A DNA stretch of 64,000 bases from Argopecten irradians (lineage: Eukaryota; Mollusca; Bivalvia; Pectinida; Pectinidae). Positions 1 to 12,900 of this stretch are shown piece after piece. The DNA lies in assembly GCF_041381155.1 (NCBI RefSeq), contig NC_091138.1:38309604-38373603 (forward strand), in the 5' to 3' direction. The notes below the pieces were generated by a model. That model was not told where the DNA came from. It made no database searches and was given only the letters and a program-made list of their open reading frames with translations. Position 1 is the stretch's first letter. The number at the start of each line of letters is the position of its first letter. The position numbers were made by a program, and so were the translations under genes.

Positions 1-340
1 GACCAAAAATGATATTCATCATTTGAACAATAATTGGTGTTTAATCGTGTATATAATAGTCTAATTAACACAAAAAATAATATAAAATAATTTATTTTGC
101 CTTTGGTACATGCGCATTCAGTAGTTCATTTCATATAGGACATAGTGGTACGGATTTTTTTCGGGATGCAATTAATTATTTTTCATATTTTTAACTTGAA
201 GTAAAATTAGAAGCTCAAACTTTTCAATGGTGGTAATGGTGTAAAGTAAGTAACTTTTGTAACTGAAGAAAAATACTAAATCGTCTGCTCGAGTTTTTGA
301 TAGTGAAAAAATACCATTTGTCAGCGGTGGAGCATCTTTA
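1..340 (+). mobile_element. MITE family A, copy 1 (left end outside window)
   Basis: This AT-rich stretch ends at 340 in GCGGTGGAGCATCTTTAA. It is closely similar over most of its length to 7361-7645 (same orientation) and to the reverse complement of 23324-23689. The complete copy at 23.3 kb shows the family's inverted ends (TTTAAAGATGC on both sides); this copy lacks roughly the first 40 bases because the window begins inside it. No coding capacity, so it is a non-autonomous DNA transposon. Confidence 0.7.
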
Positions 341-677
341 ACTTCTGTCAATGTTTCTTCTTCTTTACCTTATGTACCTGTACTAGATATAATTAGTTTA
401 AGTGATGACTTCACTATGTTGGTACTGATCTTAACATTATGATATAGTGATAGTGTATACATACTACATTATTTATCAGAGTGCAATACTGTTAGTTTGT
501 TATGTCTATATTTATATTAAATATTTCATTGCACGTTGCCATTTTCTACTATATAATATAATAATGTATGGAAGAGAGAATTATTAAGTTTTATAACTTA
601 TCCAATTTTATTCGAATGAATAAATAAAATATGCTAAAAATTTTAAAGAGATTATTTTCAGTAAATTAAATCATAAG

Positions 678-802
678 GATTAACTTGAGAAGATTTTTTT
701 TATGTTATAGAGATATAACACAAAAATCTGAGTGGTTTATTTAGAAAACACTCAAATTTTGTGTTATATCTCCATAAAATAAAAAATCCATTCAAGTTAA
801 TC
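678..802. mobile_element. Foldback MITE, near-perfect hairpin
   Basis: Two arms of about 54 bases (from 678 and up to 802) are reverse complements with few mismatches: GATTAACTTGA opens the left arm and TCAAGTTAATC closes the right one, around a loop of about 16 bases. Such a short, almost fully self-complementary element is typical of a foldback MITE. Confidence 0.7.
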
Positions 803-3477
803 ATTAACTTACTAGATTTCTTTTAGTTATTATTAAGTTTGAACTATTATCAGCTAAGTGCATGTGCTGTTTTGTCATACGGAATAGTTTAAGATTTCTT
901 GATTGAAAGGTTTAACAACAATCGTCTTGCAATAATGCTTTGCATTTTGATTTGTTTTTGATTGAAAGTACGTCTGTAATCTGGTAAAAGATAGTTACTT
1001 TAGAATCTCACAACTTTGTTGTTGATATCACTACGGTGACTTGTATTATAGTCAGTAAAGAAATGGCTTTACCCAAAAATAATTGCAACAATTTTTTTCC
1101 TCGATTTTCATCCAAATCTGACTTTGTTTCATACAAGAAAAAAAGTCGCCATAGATTATACTTTGGTAAAACGTGGGGTTTTTTTACCTACAAAAATAGG
1201 GATATTTGCTGTATTGGCCAACTTTGAAGCCAAATATAAACTTAAATGGTCATCATGAGATACTAGAAAATTACTGAATGGCAAGAACGTTATAAGGACA
1301 GCCCATATTGCCAAAATCATAAGTTGAAATGAACACATGGAAAAATTATGACAACATAAAAATTGCATAATTATGTCCTTGTAACAGCCAAATAAGCTTT
1401 TATTGAATTGTAAGATAAGGATTTGTAGTAATCAACAATACCATTGATAATTATTTTGGTGAAATCTTTTGATTAAAGAATTAACAAGTAAGTCATTTTA
1501 GTTTCACTCGCTGAGATAAAATAGATGCTCAAAGTAGGTCAGTTTGCCTTTTTTCAAAACTATTTTTAGTCATAATTGAATAATATGTATTTTAATGTAA
1601 GAATTTTTCAGTTAATACCGTTTTGTGTGTTAAGATTGTTATTAATTCATCCTTTTCTTTGTAGGCTATTCTCACCTAAAAGAGACAACTATATCAATAT
1701 ATCCCCAATTATAAAAAGTGAGGTCGATCAAATCTTCATATAGTGTCAATTTGGCTAAACTTCTCAAATTGGTTAAGTCTCTAAGATGAAATATCAAAAA
1801 TGTGAATATCTGTTTTGTGACTCCTCAGATTGCAAAATCCTTTGGCAGATAACCGCCATAATGAAGCTTTCTTTATAAAAAGTGATTAATGTTTCATTAT
1901 CAGTTTTTCGCGTTCACGCAATTAACCTCGTGCTCCATTGGGTTGATCATTTCATAAACTAAGCAAAGTAAGAGGTTAATCCTTAAATAATCAGATGGTG
2001 ATAACATAAATTTCAATAAGATAATGGAATAAATAAAAAGTTATTTTTTCAATTTTATTGCTGCAAATAATCACTGTTCTGATTGATTTGCATGCAAAAT
2101 CTTATGACAGCCGAATAAAGTATGTTCGAAACATTCCTTTTTATGTGTTGCAGATGGACTTCAGTCAAAGATACGTGTTATGTAGTTTTTACTGCTAAAC
2201 AATGTGTGCATAATTATACTGCTCTTTACCACAAATGATCACAATAACACGCACAAACTATACAATAAAGAATATAAACTATTTGGAAGCATTTGCTTTT
2301 CAATTTTATGATATATTGCTACTAAAATAGATGTTTTGTTCAACATAAAAAAAACCAAAATGGTACGATCAGTCAACTTGACAGGTTTATATCTAGGTTT
2401 TTTGGACGAATGCATTATTTTATAATCAATTATTATGTTATTTTATATTTTGCATCTAAAAAGAGCAAATATGGTAAATCTGGTTAAATTAAAAAGGTTT
2501 TCAGCCGTTTTCAACCTTCATTTGCTGACAGAATTTATTGTATCATTTATATGTATACTAAGCTAAAGTTTGTCTTAGTATACACCCGATCTCATATTTC
2601 AAGTATTGCAAAAATAACAATATCGTAATTAATTCAAAAATAGTCAAAAGTGTGACTTTCTTTATGTTCTTGATATTTTCGGGTGTTGATAAAAACGATT
2701 TTCCGTACAATCGATTTTTGGCTACTTTTTTAACCCAAAAAGCAAAAAAAAGAAATTCGGTTGCAATTATTTGAGTGTTAAACCTATCTTTTTGTATTTT
2801 TTTCTGGACTACTATGGTCTTATGAATGGAGTTAGTAAATATAACTGGCGTAGAGATGGAAGCTAATCACAGTTTTTTTTTTTTTTTTTTAATTTCACAT
2901 CATTTCAGGTTTTATTGCAGCTTTTCATTTCTTGTCAGTTTTTTACTTCCTATATCCGAAATAAATGTTCGACTGCATTGAAAAATATAAAACACATCAT
3001 GTTATGTTCTGTACACAAACATGTTCCGTGACTTGTATTTCATTATTACGACCCGCAAATATCTAAATATAAATTAGTGTTACTTAAATGATCTTTTTTT
3101 TTATCTTCTCAACAAATCTCAGCTTTGTATGTGTTAAGAAGAATACTGCGCCATTTCTTTCTCTACCTCTGCACATTAGCACAAATAATTTGTAGTAAAG
3201 TATATGCCTTATATTCTAAGTATGGAGACGATTCAATATAAGTACGCATACATTGTATTTTTTTCCAAATCCAACCTCCCTGTCTCATGGTATGTATGTT
3301 ATACAGTATCATTATTCAATAAAATATTGTTTAAACTAAATATAAAATGTGTAACAATGTTGCAATACATAGGGTTATGTTACAGTTTCAATGTTGTACA
3401 ATTACTGCACTTTTACAATTTATTTTCCCGTCATATGCATGCATTTCATTTCAAATATATATCTTTTTATTACAGTA

Positions 3478-3556
3478 TACATATATATATATTTCATTAC
3501 ATCACGAGTATGTATATATTTATATACATACATGTATATAATAGATATATATATTA
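3478..3556. repeat. AT-rich microsatellite (TA/TATG)
   Basis: Alternating TA runs mixed with TATG and TACA units make a low-complexity stretch. Short open frames across it are composition artefacts. Confidence 0.6.
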
Positions 3557-3784
3557 CGTATGAACAAAACGTCGAAAACATTTAAACATCTACAATAATG
3601 TTACAATTCGATACAATATGTACTATTGAAAATTGAACTTCGATAATGGAAATAATTATACAATGTATTCCAATGTTGTTCATCTTTAAACTCTTCTATT
3701 AGAACATCATTATTTTGTGATCCATAGATTTATTGAGATAAATGTGCGATAACGGGGCTAGAACTAAAGCACACATGTAGCGAG

Positions 3785-3945
3785 CGACGCAGCACACAGA
3801 ACTGTGTGCAGAGCACTGCGACCTAAGATATGCTAATTTCTGACGTCACTCGGGAGTATTATGGGATGTGGTATTTATATCCGTAGCGTTGTGGCGATCG
3901 AACTGATGTCTCGATCGTAATATTTATCTTGTTTGGAGGCATATT
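3785..3945 (+). promoter_or_regulatory. Probable core promoter of the chromobox gene
   Basis: The 160 bases before the first ATG contain a perfect 18-base palindrome in the region 3795-3815 (GCACACAG-AA-CTGTGTGC), a perfect CRE, TGACGTCA, at 3841-3848, and a TATA-like TATTTATAT near 3872-3880. The stretch is less AT-rich than its flank. TSS position is inferred, not seen. Confidence 0.45.
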
Positions 3946-6900
3946 ATGGAAATAAGGACAATGGGGGAACGCGTTTTTGCCGCCGAATGTATACAGAAGA
4001 AACGTATCCGCAGGGTAAGTCTTTGTGCGCTCCTGTGTGGGTGGGGGAGGGGAATTTTCGATCTCCGGGGGCCCCCGATTTCCGTGATTTCTGTACGTGC
4101 CTCCGTACATTATCCTCGCTTTAATGATATGCTCTACTTTACAGGGAAAAGTCGAGTTCTTCGTCAAGTGGAAGGGATGGTCACCTAAGTAAGTACCTCT
4201 ATATACGATACCCGGTCACTGTGTGCATGTCACGTGTCGCCCGTCCCCCGGGCAGGTGCCCTAGATTTGAATACACCTCTTTGTTTTCTTTCCTAGGTAT
4301 AACACGTGGGAGCCAGAGGAAAACATTCTTGATGCCCGGCTGATCCAAGCTTTCAATTCACAGTAAGTTTTATAATAACATATATTCATGGATGTTTGTC
4401 GTTCTAGAGTTATATACAGGAAATATATGCTTACTCTTGTATTTTGTGCATGGTTATTTTAATGTGTTAAATTGCACGCACTACTATTACAACGATTATG
4501 TAATCCGAATTGTCGTTAAATACTGTTTTCAGACGCACAGTGTATTTTTGACTTAACTATGCGTTCGAGGTATAGTACAAAAATGCATTAGAAATATATC
4601 AAATTCGACGTCAATATATTTTGTGAAGTTTTATATAGAAAACTCAATTTGTTTTCTTGTTATCAATTATATTTTTTTTCTTTAAATGACGACAAAATGT
4701 CTCGCCGCTTCAATTTAGTAACAGAAGAATACAATTTAATTAGCATTACAATGAAATTCCACACGGACGCTTTGTCTTTTATAATGTGACATCTTGTCAA
4801 ATATCCAATTGACAGTCCCCTCGACAACGTGGCATTTATTTTTTTTATGAAACGTTCTTGAAAAGTTAAAAGAAAATACCGCTGGCATTTCAGACCGATA
4901 ATCTTGTGAAGTGATTTGTCTCCCATCTCTCTATGACGTGCAGATTCTAAGCTAAGAATCATACATGTATACATATAAGAAATACTAATTAAACTTGTGT
5001 AAACAGGTAAATTGTTAAATTCCTTTTATAATTTAAATTTTAATTAAATCAACAATCATACGTAATATTTTTAATTTTATATTTTAAAATAAACGAGTTT
5101 TAGTTTTTTACCCGGTATTGCACACGGCTGTAAAGTTAATTCGACCAGAAACATATCTTTCTGATTTTACATCCCTACATATATACCTATTAATTTAACA
5201 TTTAAATTCTTCTCTTTACCTCATACATTTGTGTTTTTTTCCATGTATTATCTATATGCATTTTTAATCCTTAAAGTGGATTGAATTTTTTTTTTTGATA
5301 ATTTAGACAGGTTTCTAAATCTCACTATTTCTGGACTACCCGCCCAGTAATAAACCAGGCAAGGTGTGCACATTTTATTTAACGTGTATAAATTAGAGAT
5401 AAACGGATTTCAGTCAACGATTTTATCCATTGATATGGTGGAAAATCATTCCTGACATATTAATGTTTCATTTTAACAATCTCATTTAGAGGTGTTTTTT
5501 TATTAATTCAGTTGAGTAGGTATACAATTATAAATGTTACACTATACATTACTAAATATAGTGACACCCTAACTTTTAAAGAGATATATTTTTGTCTATA
5601 TATGAAAATGAACGTAATGTTTAAAATTCTGCTTGATTAAAACACAGTAACAGTGTAATTTATTTTTTATTTCTGGCTGCATAATTTCCAAAAGGAAGTA
5701 AAAGAATACATTAAATAATGAAATAGCTATCCAAAATGGAAGTAAAATCTTATGCATATACCATGTATTGTGGAACATGAGTTGTCCTAATGTGGGAGAA
5801 TCCGGAGTTCCCGGGGAAACCCCAAGTGATTGGTTTATGTTCGATCGGGAAATCGAATCCGAATTGTCTCGCGAAAGGTGAGAGTGTTGCCTATAGAACG
5901 CTGCACAGGGATAAGAGAATTAGTTACGTTTCTGTACAGGTATTGCCTATTATAAACATGTAAAGTATGATTAATTACCAAATTTTTATTTCCGCAATAA
6001 AAACTATCAAGAAATGGTAAATTAACAATCTGGTGGATCCAACTTTCAACTTTCTTTATCAATCTCTTTATAAAAGTAACGTGTATTGCCAAGAGAAACA
6101 TATTTACTATATTCAGCAAATAATATTGATATATAAGGAGGATATGTTATATAACATTTCAACTCAGAACTTTGATAAAATAAACTGAAGGTTTTGTTCA
6201 TTAGCTGTGAATTTAAATAAATTTGGTATCATATACTAGTATTTATTAATAAATAATTTAACTTTCAAAAGTCAAAAGTGAGCATTTTGAATTGATAAAT
6301 AATGAAATTCATCACCGAAGTCATTGTTATCACAATAAGGACAATTGTTATTTTGATCATTTATTTTTATGCCATCAACCAGTTTCCACAATGAATTTGT
6401 GACTTCAATTACTTGTTCTAAATTTACACATCAAATATATATATATGTACATGTATATATATCAAATATATAATATACACATCTCGCGAAATATATTTAC
6501 ACATCAAATGTATATATAATTAATAAAAAATATAAATAGATATAAATTTAGAACAAGTAAATATATTTACACATCAAATATATATAAATGTACATGAGTA
6601 AAAATGAACCATTTCCGTGTGATGGTTTCCATATACATAAAAAGAAAACACAACTTTAAAACAGTTTTTTCCGCCCTAGCGGCGGAAAGTTGTGTTTTCT
6701 TTTTATGTAAATGTGCTTGTATATATATATCTGTACCTAAATTTCAGATCCCTGCGGAACGATGTAGCTTCCAGAATTCGCTTTTCGTTTGAAACCAAAT
6801 TAAGATGCTGTACAATAATTTGACATTTCTTTTAGTTTGTTCTCGGTAGCGATAAGATAACGAGGCATATTGCGTCGTGTTTCCTGGGCAATTCCGGGAA

Positions 6901-9900
6901 GCGAACATGGTGCCGTCCAACAATATCATTCCGTTATAGAGATCGATATTTAATCTCCGGAATCAATTATGACCCGTCATTATACCTCCTCATAGTATTG
7001 TTGACATTTTCAATCCAGTGATCAAAGTTCTATCTTTAATTTTGTTGGTAGATATTGACGCTTACACTTTATACTTGTATTTCCGTGTGTTTGGCGCGAG
7101 AAATATATATGTTGGTATGGCGATATTCCTTTACTCGTTGGTCTCCCGGGCAAAACTGAATGGAATTCGTTTTCTGGTTTCTATGTTTCAGTGAAAATTT
7201 GACCCGAGCGAGAGCAGAAATAACTTACAGAAAAAAAACCTAAAATGGTTAAAATCGTGTGAATATAGAAAAACGACTTAATGAAATTAATTAATACGGT
7301 CATGTAGACAGTTTTACCTGTACGTAGATATATTTTTATCGAAATCGATCTCTACACTGTCGACAGAGCATTAACGATACTCATCATTTGAACAATAATT
7401 GGTGTTTATTCGTGCATATATATACATGTATGTCTAATTAACACAAAAAATAATATAAAATAATTTATTTTGCTTTTGGTGTATGTGCAATCAATACTTT
7501 ATTCCATAAAGAACATAGTACCACGGATTTTTTTCAGGACGCAATTATGTTCGATATATTTATCTTGAAGTAAAGTAAAATTAGAAGCTCAAACTTTTCA
7601 AATAATTCGTCTGCTCCTGTTTTTGATAGAGCGAATCTTTAAAATATAATTGATTTCATTATTTCTGTTACTTTCATGTATGTTCACAGAGAAGTTCAAA
7701 CGTGTTGTTAGAGGATTATTCGAATGTTAAGACCAGATCGTGTTGAAATACTAAAGAATTAATATTATTTAGCATTTAAAATTAGTTTGTCAGAAATGTA
7801 TGGCTATGTTTTCTTCTCGACAGATATGAGAAAGAAAACCATGTGCGACGAAGGGGACCAAAACCCAAGAAGATGCGATTGCAGGTATAATGGTGCTTTG
7901 GTCTTCATAATACGACAAATATGTGTGTTTCTATAGATACCACAGGGATCTGAGTAAAGTACTTATACGATTTACCGTCGATTAGTTCCACCTTTGGGTA
8001 ATGGAGACATCATATTTTTATGTGGTTTTTGTGACGTCACAAAAGGTGGGATTAGTCGACGGTAAATTGTACTTACTACTCGTTTTGGTGTCTCGAAACC
8101 CCTTTATCACCAACATTGCATTAGGTTGACCTGCACATTGTCCGACTTTGACATCTGTACGATTGATTCTAGCACCTTTTTGTATTGATGTAGATTTCGA
8201 TAGATTGCTTTCATTACAAATGTTTGACTGGCGAATACTTTGCAAGCTTTTTCCATAAAGATCCCTGTTTCAACTAAACGTATGCTCAAAAGGTACTGGT
8301 ATACCCAAGCCTAACCTACGGTGGCTGGGAGCGGACATGAAATGAATAAAATTATTGCGTGGGAACGAAATATCATTGCGTGGGAACGAAATATTATTGC
8401 GTGGGAACGAAATACTATTGCGTTCGGACGAAATACTATTGCGTGGGAACGAAATATTATTGCATGGGAACGAAAAACTATTGCGTTCGAACGAAATATT
8501 GCGTGGGAACGAAATATTATTGTGTGGGAACGAAATATTATTGCGTGGGAACGAAACATTATTGCCTGGGAACGAAATATTTTTGCGTGGGAACGAAATA
8601 TTATTGCATGTGGACGAAATATTATTGCGTGCGAACGAAACGAAATATTTACTATTTCAAATGTGGCAGTCTGCAATTTCATATCAATATTCTTTGTTAT
8701 TGGTCATTTAAAGTAGTTTTGTGTAAACCTTCTTAATTAAGTATATCTTATATAGTATATTTTTCTTTAAAACCATTAATGTAAAGTTTATTGCATATAT
8801 TGTTTGGATTTGTATTCTATTTCAGTATTTGCCTTCAATGATTTGCATTAAAATAGCAGAAAAGTCATGGAAGTTCATTGTTTTACTTTTTAAAATTAGT
8901 TGACTTAGTATTGATACAAAATAATGTCCGTTGTAACACAATTAACACATATTCAAATGGAAATATTGAAACTTAATAACCCGATGTATTACATCATATA
9001 TATACAGTATATAAAAGCACATAGACTGCTTTTATTTCCGGCAGCGTATAAGGACCAAAAAATAATTTTATTTATCATGTTCGTACAAATCTTGTACGTA
9101 TAACTTAGTATTTTATTAGTATCTATTGTTACTGTATCGTGTACGTTTGTACGTACGTATGCACAAACTATTATCTTGTACGTTTGTACGTACATCGTTG
9201 TATCATGTACGTACAGCTAGTATCTTGTACGTAGGAATTAGTATCTTGCACATTTACATGTTTAGATACTATGTTGTACGTACAAGATAAATAAATACAA
9301 TTATATTTATTTAATTGAATATATAAAGTATTATACAATAAACAAAACCTTAAATCGTTGAAAATAAGGAAAACATCTTTTTTTTAGATAAGGTGCCGTT
9401 TCATAAGTTCAAGGACGTATATGAATCCTTGATAAGTTGTAGGCCATATCATATTACTACGGTGGCATGATTACTGTCATATCATCCATGTATAATAATG
9501 AGCTTGATAGTTATTTCGTTTGAACTCAATAATTATTTGGTTCGAACACATTAATATTTCGTTCCCACGCAATAATATTTCGTTCGCACGCAATAATTAT
9601 TTCGTTCGAACGCAATGATTTTATTTATTTCTTGTCCGCTCCCAGCCACCGTACTAACCATATCACAGAGATCTAAGATTAAATTATGGTAAATTCATAC
9701 TCTGGAGTCTTGAGTGGGACGACTGATTTGCCAGTTATCCGAATAATGTGATAGGTATGTTGCTTAGTGTAGCACTTTAAAAAGGGCAGGCAACAGTTCC
9801 ACTATACAAGAAGACACAACATAAATACATGTATACCGCAGTCTCCCAAAACACGAACCATTTCATAAACACAACACATCACATATATTGGAGACCGTAC

Positions 9901-12900
9901 TTACATGACCCTTGCTATTTAAAGAACGTTAGTATAAAGTCCGGCACAATACATACATATTTGTCGGATTTATAAAAATATGTACTCCATTAGCAGCAAA
10001 AGGAAGGGAAATGACCCACGTTGCTATCCCAGGTGACCCCACCGGTCTTTTTGACTTAAGCCGTACTTTGTACGGTTTGAGTCTAAGGCACTACTTCCAG
10101 TAACATTTCAACTATGTAATTTAACTGATGTTGACCTACGACACGCTAATTTAAATGCCGTTGACCTATACTGTGTACTTCATCTCACCCCTCTCCTCTA
10201 ATTTAAATGCTGTTGACCTAAACTGTGTACTACATCTCCCCCTCCCCCCTCCATACTCCCTCTGTGCTATACACACTGGTGACTCCCCCATCTAACTTAC
10301 ATATCTAAGGGTTTTTTTCTGTGTACATTTAACAGACATGTTAACCTTTGGTGAGCAAAAAGAGGTAGATTTTTGACTCAAAAGCGGTAGCATTGCACGC
10401 GGCATTTTTCGCGACGCGTCAGAGATATATAAATATCATATATCAAGGACAACATCTACGCTCTTTAGTTGTGATAATGTCTAGTAACCAAAAATGAAGT
10501 TCCTACTACGTGACAACTGCCATGTGTTGTGTTCCCCACGCTGGTGACAGTACAAAGTCCTGTTACGTTATCTACTGCTGAATTGGCGATAGTTATAGGC
10601 CCCTCCTTAATTATACCTACACAATGTCTATCGTTTGGGTGTTATCGAAAATATCAATGAAACGAGAGTCCTACAGATTGTAGCTTTATCATTACTTGTA
10701 ATAGATTATCCTCTAATATTTATTGCTCAGTGTTCTGAAATCAACAATATAAATATAAGCTAACATTATAGAGAGCGGCTAAACGTTGTCTAGGTAGTCT
10801 ACCCCCCCCCCCCCCCCCCCCCCCCTCCCCCCCCCCCCCCCCCCCCCCACTGTGTCAATAATATGCAAAAATAATATGCAATTAAAATAAATAAAACATA
10901 TTTTGTTAACAAATTATTATTTAACTTTAATTATTACCATAGGCCTTGCATTGGTGGCTCATTTTGTATTTTTTAAATGTTAATTAAGGCTTACATTAAA
11001 TATAGAAGATGAAAAATGCCAATAAATAGATTGTATACTTTTATTTCAATGCTTTTTATCACCTTTTTATTATACATTTTGTCTATTTCTTTTGGGGTTT
11101 TTTTTCCACTTTTTTTTTATAATGCATACTGGACTCATTTTCTTTTGATTTATGCAAGAAAAATTACAAATGTTTGTTTCTAAAATTTACACCAATATTT
11201 AAGAGAAATAATCACCCTGAAAAATTTTTTTTTTAGCGATATTCTGAAAAAATATACCAAAATCCGACTCCTTTATTAGAATCACCCCATTCCAAAATGG
11301 CGGCCATTACGATTGCAAAATTTATGAATTTTTAATGTCATTAAATAATGTTTTTACAAACAGATCTGAGATAAAAGACAATATAAGGCTGCCCTATTGT
11401 GTGCATGGTTTTGCTTACATATATAAGTGAGCAATACAAGAGTGTAGGTCAAAAGTTTTTTTAATGAATATAAGACTTTTGCTTTCTTTGTTTTAAAATC
11501 TTTTCTTTTATTTATAAGAATTTTGATTAAAAAGAATGTCAAACAAAACATACACCCAGTATGGTTTTTCTGTGATCAGTTGAATATTCTTGAAATAATC
11601 TATATCAAAGTCGGTCACAATTTAAGACATTTGACTGCTGATAGATACACAAAGCTTTGAATTAAGTTTCTATAACACACAGTATCTGTTTCTGGGGAAT
11701 GGAAATCTGCCTAACAGCTTAATGTTTTTATAATGAATTACAGTGGAACTTGGATGATACGAACTCGGATAATTCGAAAACCCGACTTAATACGAAGTAC
11801 TTTGCCGGTCCCGGCCGAATTCCCTCTTTATCTTTGTTTTAAGAACTCGAATAATTCGAATTCAGAAAACTCGAAGAACTCAGATAATAAGAACTGAATT
11901 TTTGGTCCGAATGACAAAAATCATACATAAAATGTTCTTATAATTCGAAATGGGGTTTTTTGGACAACGAGATCGCCGAAGATGTTGATTTCTTTTTCCA
12001 AAATCTGCCATAGAACGGCACTTCAAAATATATATTTCAGTTTAATTGCTATAATTTTGCAACTACCATTGGCGATTTTGACATCTCTTGTTTCACATCG
12101 TTTTACGACATGGAACTAGTAAATATATACGTACACCAAGTAAAGAGATCGTCAGTAGACATGAGAACTCGCTTAATTTGAACACTCGAAATTTATCTCG
12201 GTCCCTACGAGTTCTTATTATCTGAGTTCCACTGTACTCATATCATTAGGAAATTATAAGGTTTTTTTTCCACTATAATAACAATAATTGTAAAAACAGA
12301 ATGGTGTATCTTAGTGTCATATAATCAGCATAACTTGAAACTAAAATTATTTTGAATTATATTATCATTTGTGGCAGTACTGCCAAAATTATTATATTTA
12401 CATCTATGGTGAAGTGAAACAAGTACATACAGTCAGACCATGAATTCAAATTGTGGTCTACAATTTCATTTCTTATGTTTGATTTAATTAAGCTGTACTT
12501 TGTATGGTTTGAATCTAAGGGATTACATCCAGTAACATTTCAACTATGTAATTTAACTGATGTTGACCTACGACATGCTAATTTCAATGCAGTTGACCTG
12601 TACTGTATCTGAGCTATATGGATACACTGTTCTTGCAGTTATAATACAACACATCATGTGCTATAAACTGATATGAATAAATGCTATAAATATACTTTTG
12701 GGTATAATAATTATTTTTCATCTCTTAGTTCCAATAAATATACAAATTAATCACATTTATGTAAACTAATGTTCAAAGTGAAATATGTTGTTTGCATCTC
12801 ACTAGCCTAACAAAGATGCAACTTTGGGGGTCTCACTAAAATCATGAAATCCATATACCATATACATGTGTGGCATGATCATTTCTATACTTATATTGAA

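Larger units (their letters stand above)
341..3770. other. AT-rich intergenic DNA, no gene seen
   Basis: No ORF longer than about 120 codons and no recognisable protein domain lies here. Apart from a foldback element at 678-802 and an AT-rich microsatellite near 3478-3556, I see only A/T runs and low-complexity sequence. It is the upstream flank of the chromobox gene and may hold distal regulatory sites that cannot be read by eye. Confidence 0.6.
4363..7823 (+). other. Chromobox intron 3
   Basis: This 3.5-kb AT-rich intron has no recognisable gene. It holds a fuzzy TATA-rich repeat with an inverted pair near 6411 and 6545, the hairpin at 6634-6709 and MITE family A copy 2 at 7361-7645. Confidence 0.7.
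8317..9653. mobile_element. DNA transposon with minisatellite-bearing inverted ends
   Basis: The ends are inverted copies of TACGGTGGCTGGGAGC... (8317 onward and up to 9653), flanked on both sides by the 6-base target duplication CTAACC (8311-8316 and 9654-9659). Inside each terminal repeat lie tandem 21-base units of the type TTGCGTGGGAACGAAATA: about 14 on the left (8348-8645) and about 3 in opposite orientation on the right (9553-9622). The centre (about 9070-9290) has repeated TTGTACGTA motifs. There is no transposase, so it is non-autonomous. A 6-base duplication is used by few superfamilies (for example IS3EU or Dada), but I cannot assign it. Confidence 0.8.

Noticed and set aside
3204-3585. 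119-codon frame rich in Tyr/Ile/His
   Set aside because: Composition artefact of an AT-rich microsatellite; overlapping frames are equally open and no homologous motif is visible.
8311-8736. Long open frames on both strands across 8311-8736 (for example repeated AWERNII or RSHAIIF peptides)
   Set aside because: The 21-base repeat keeps several frames open at once; the peptides are translations of a minisatellite inside a transposon.
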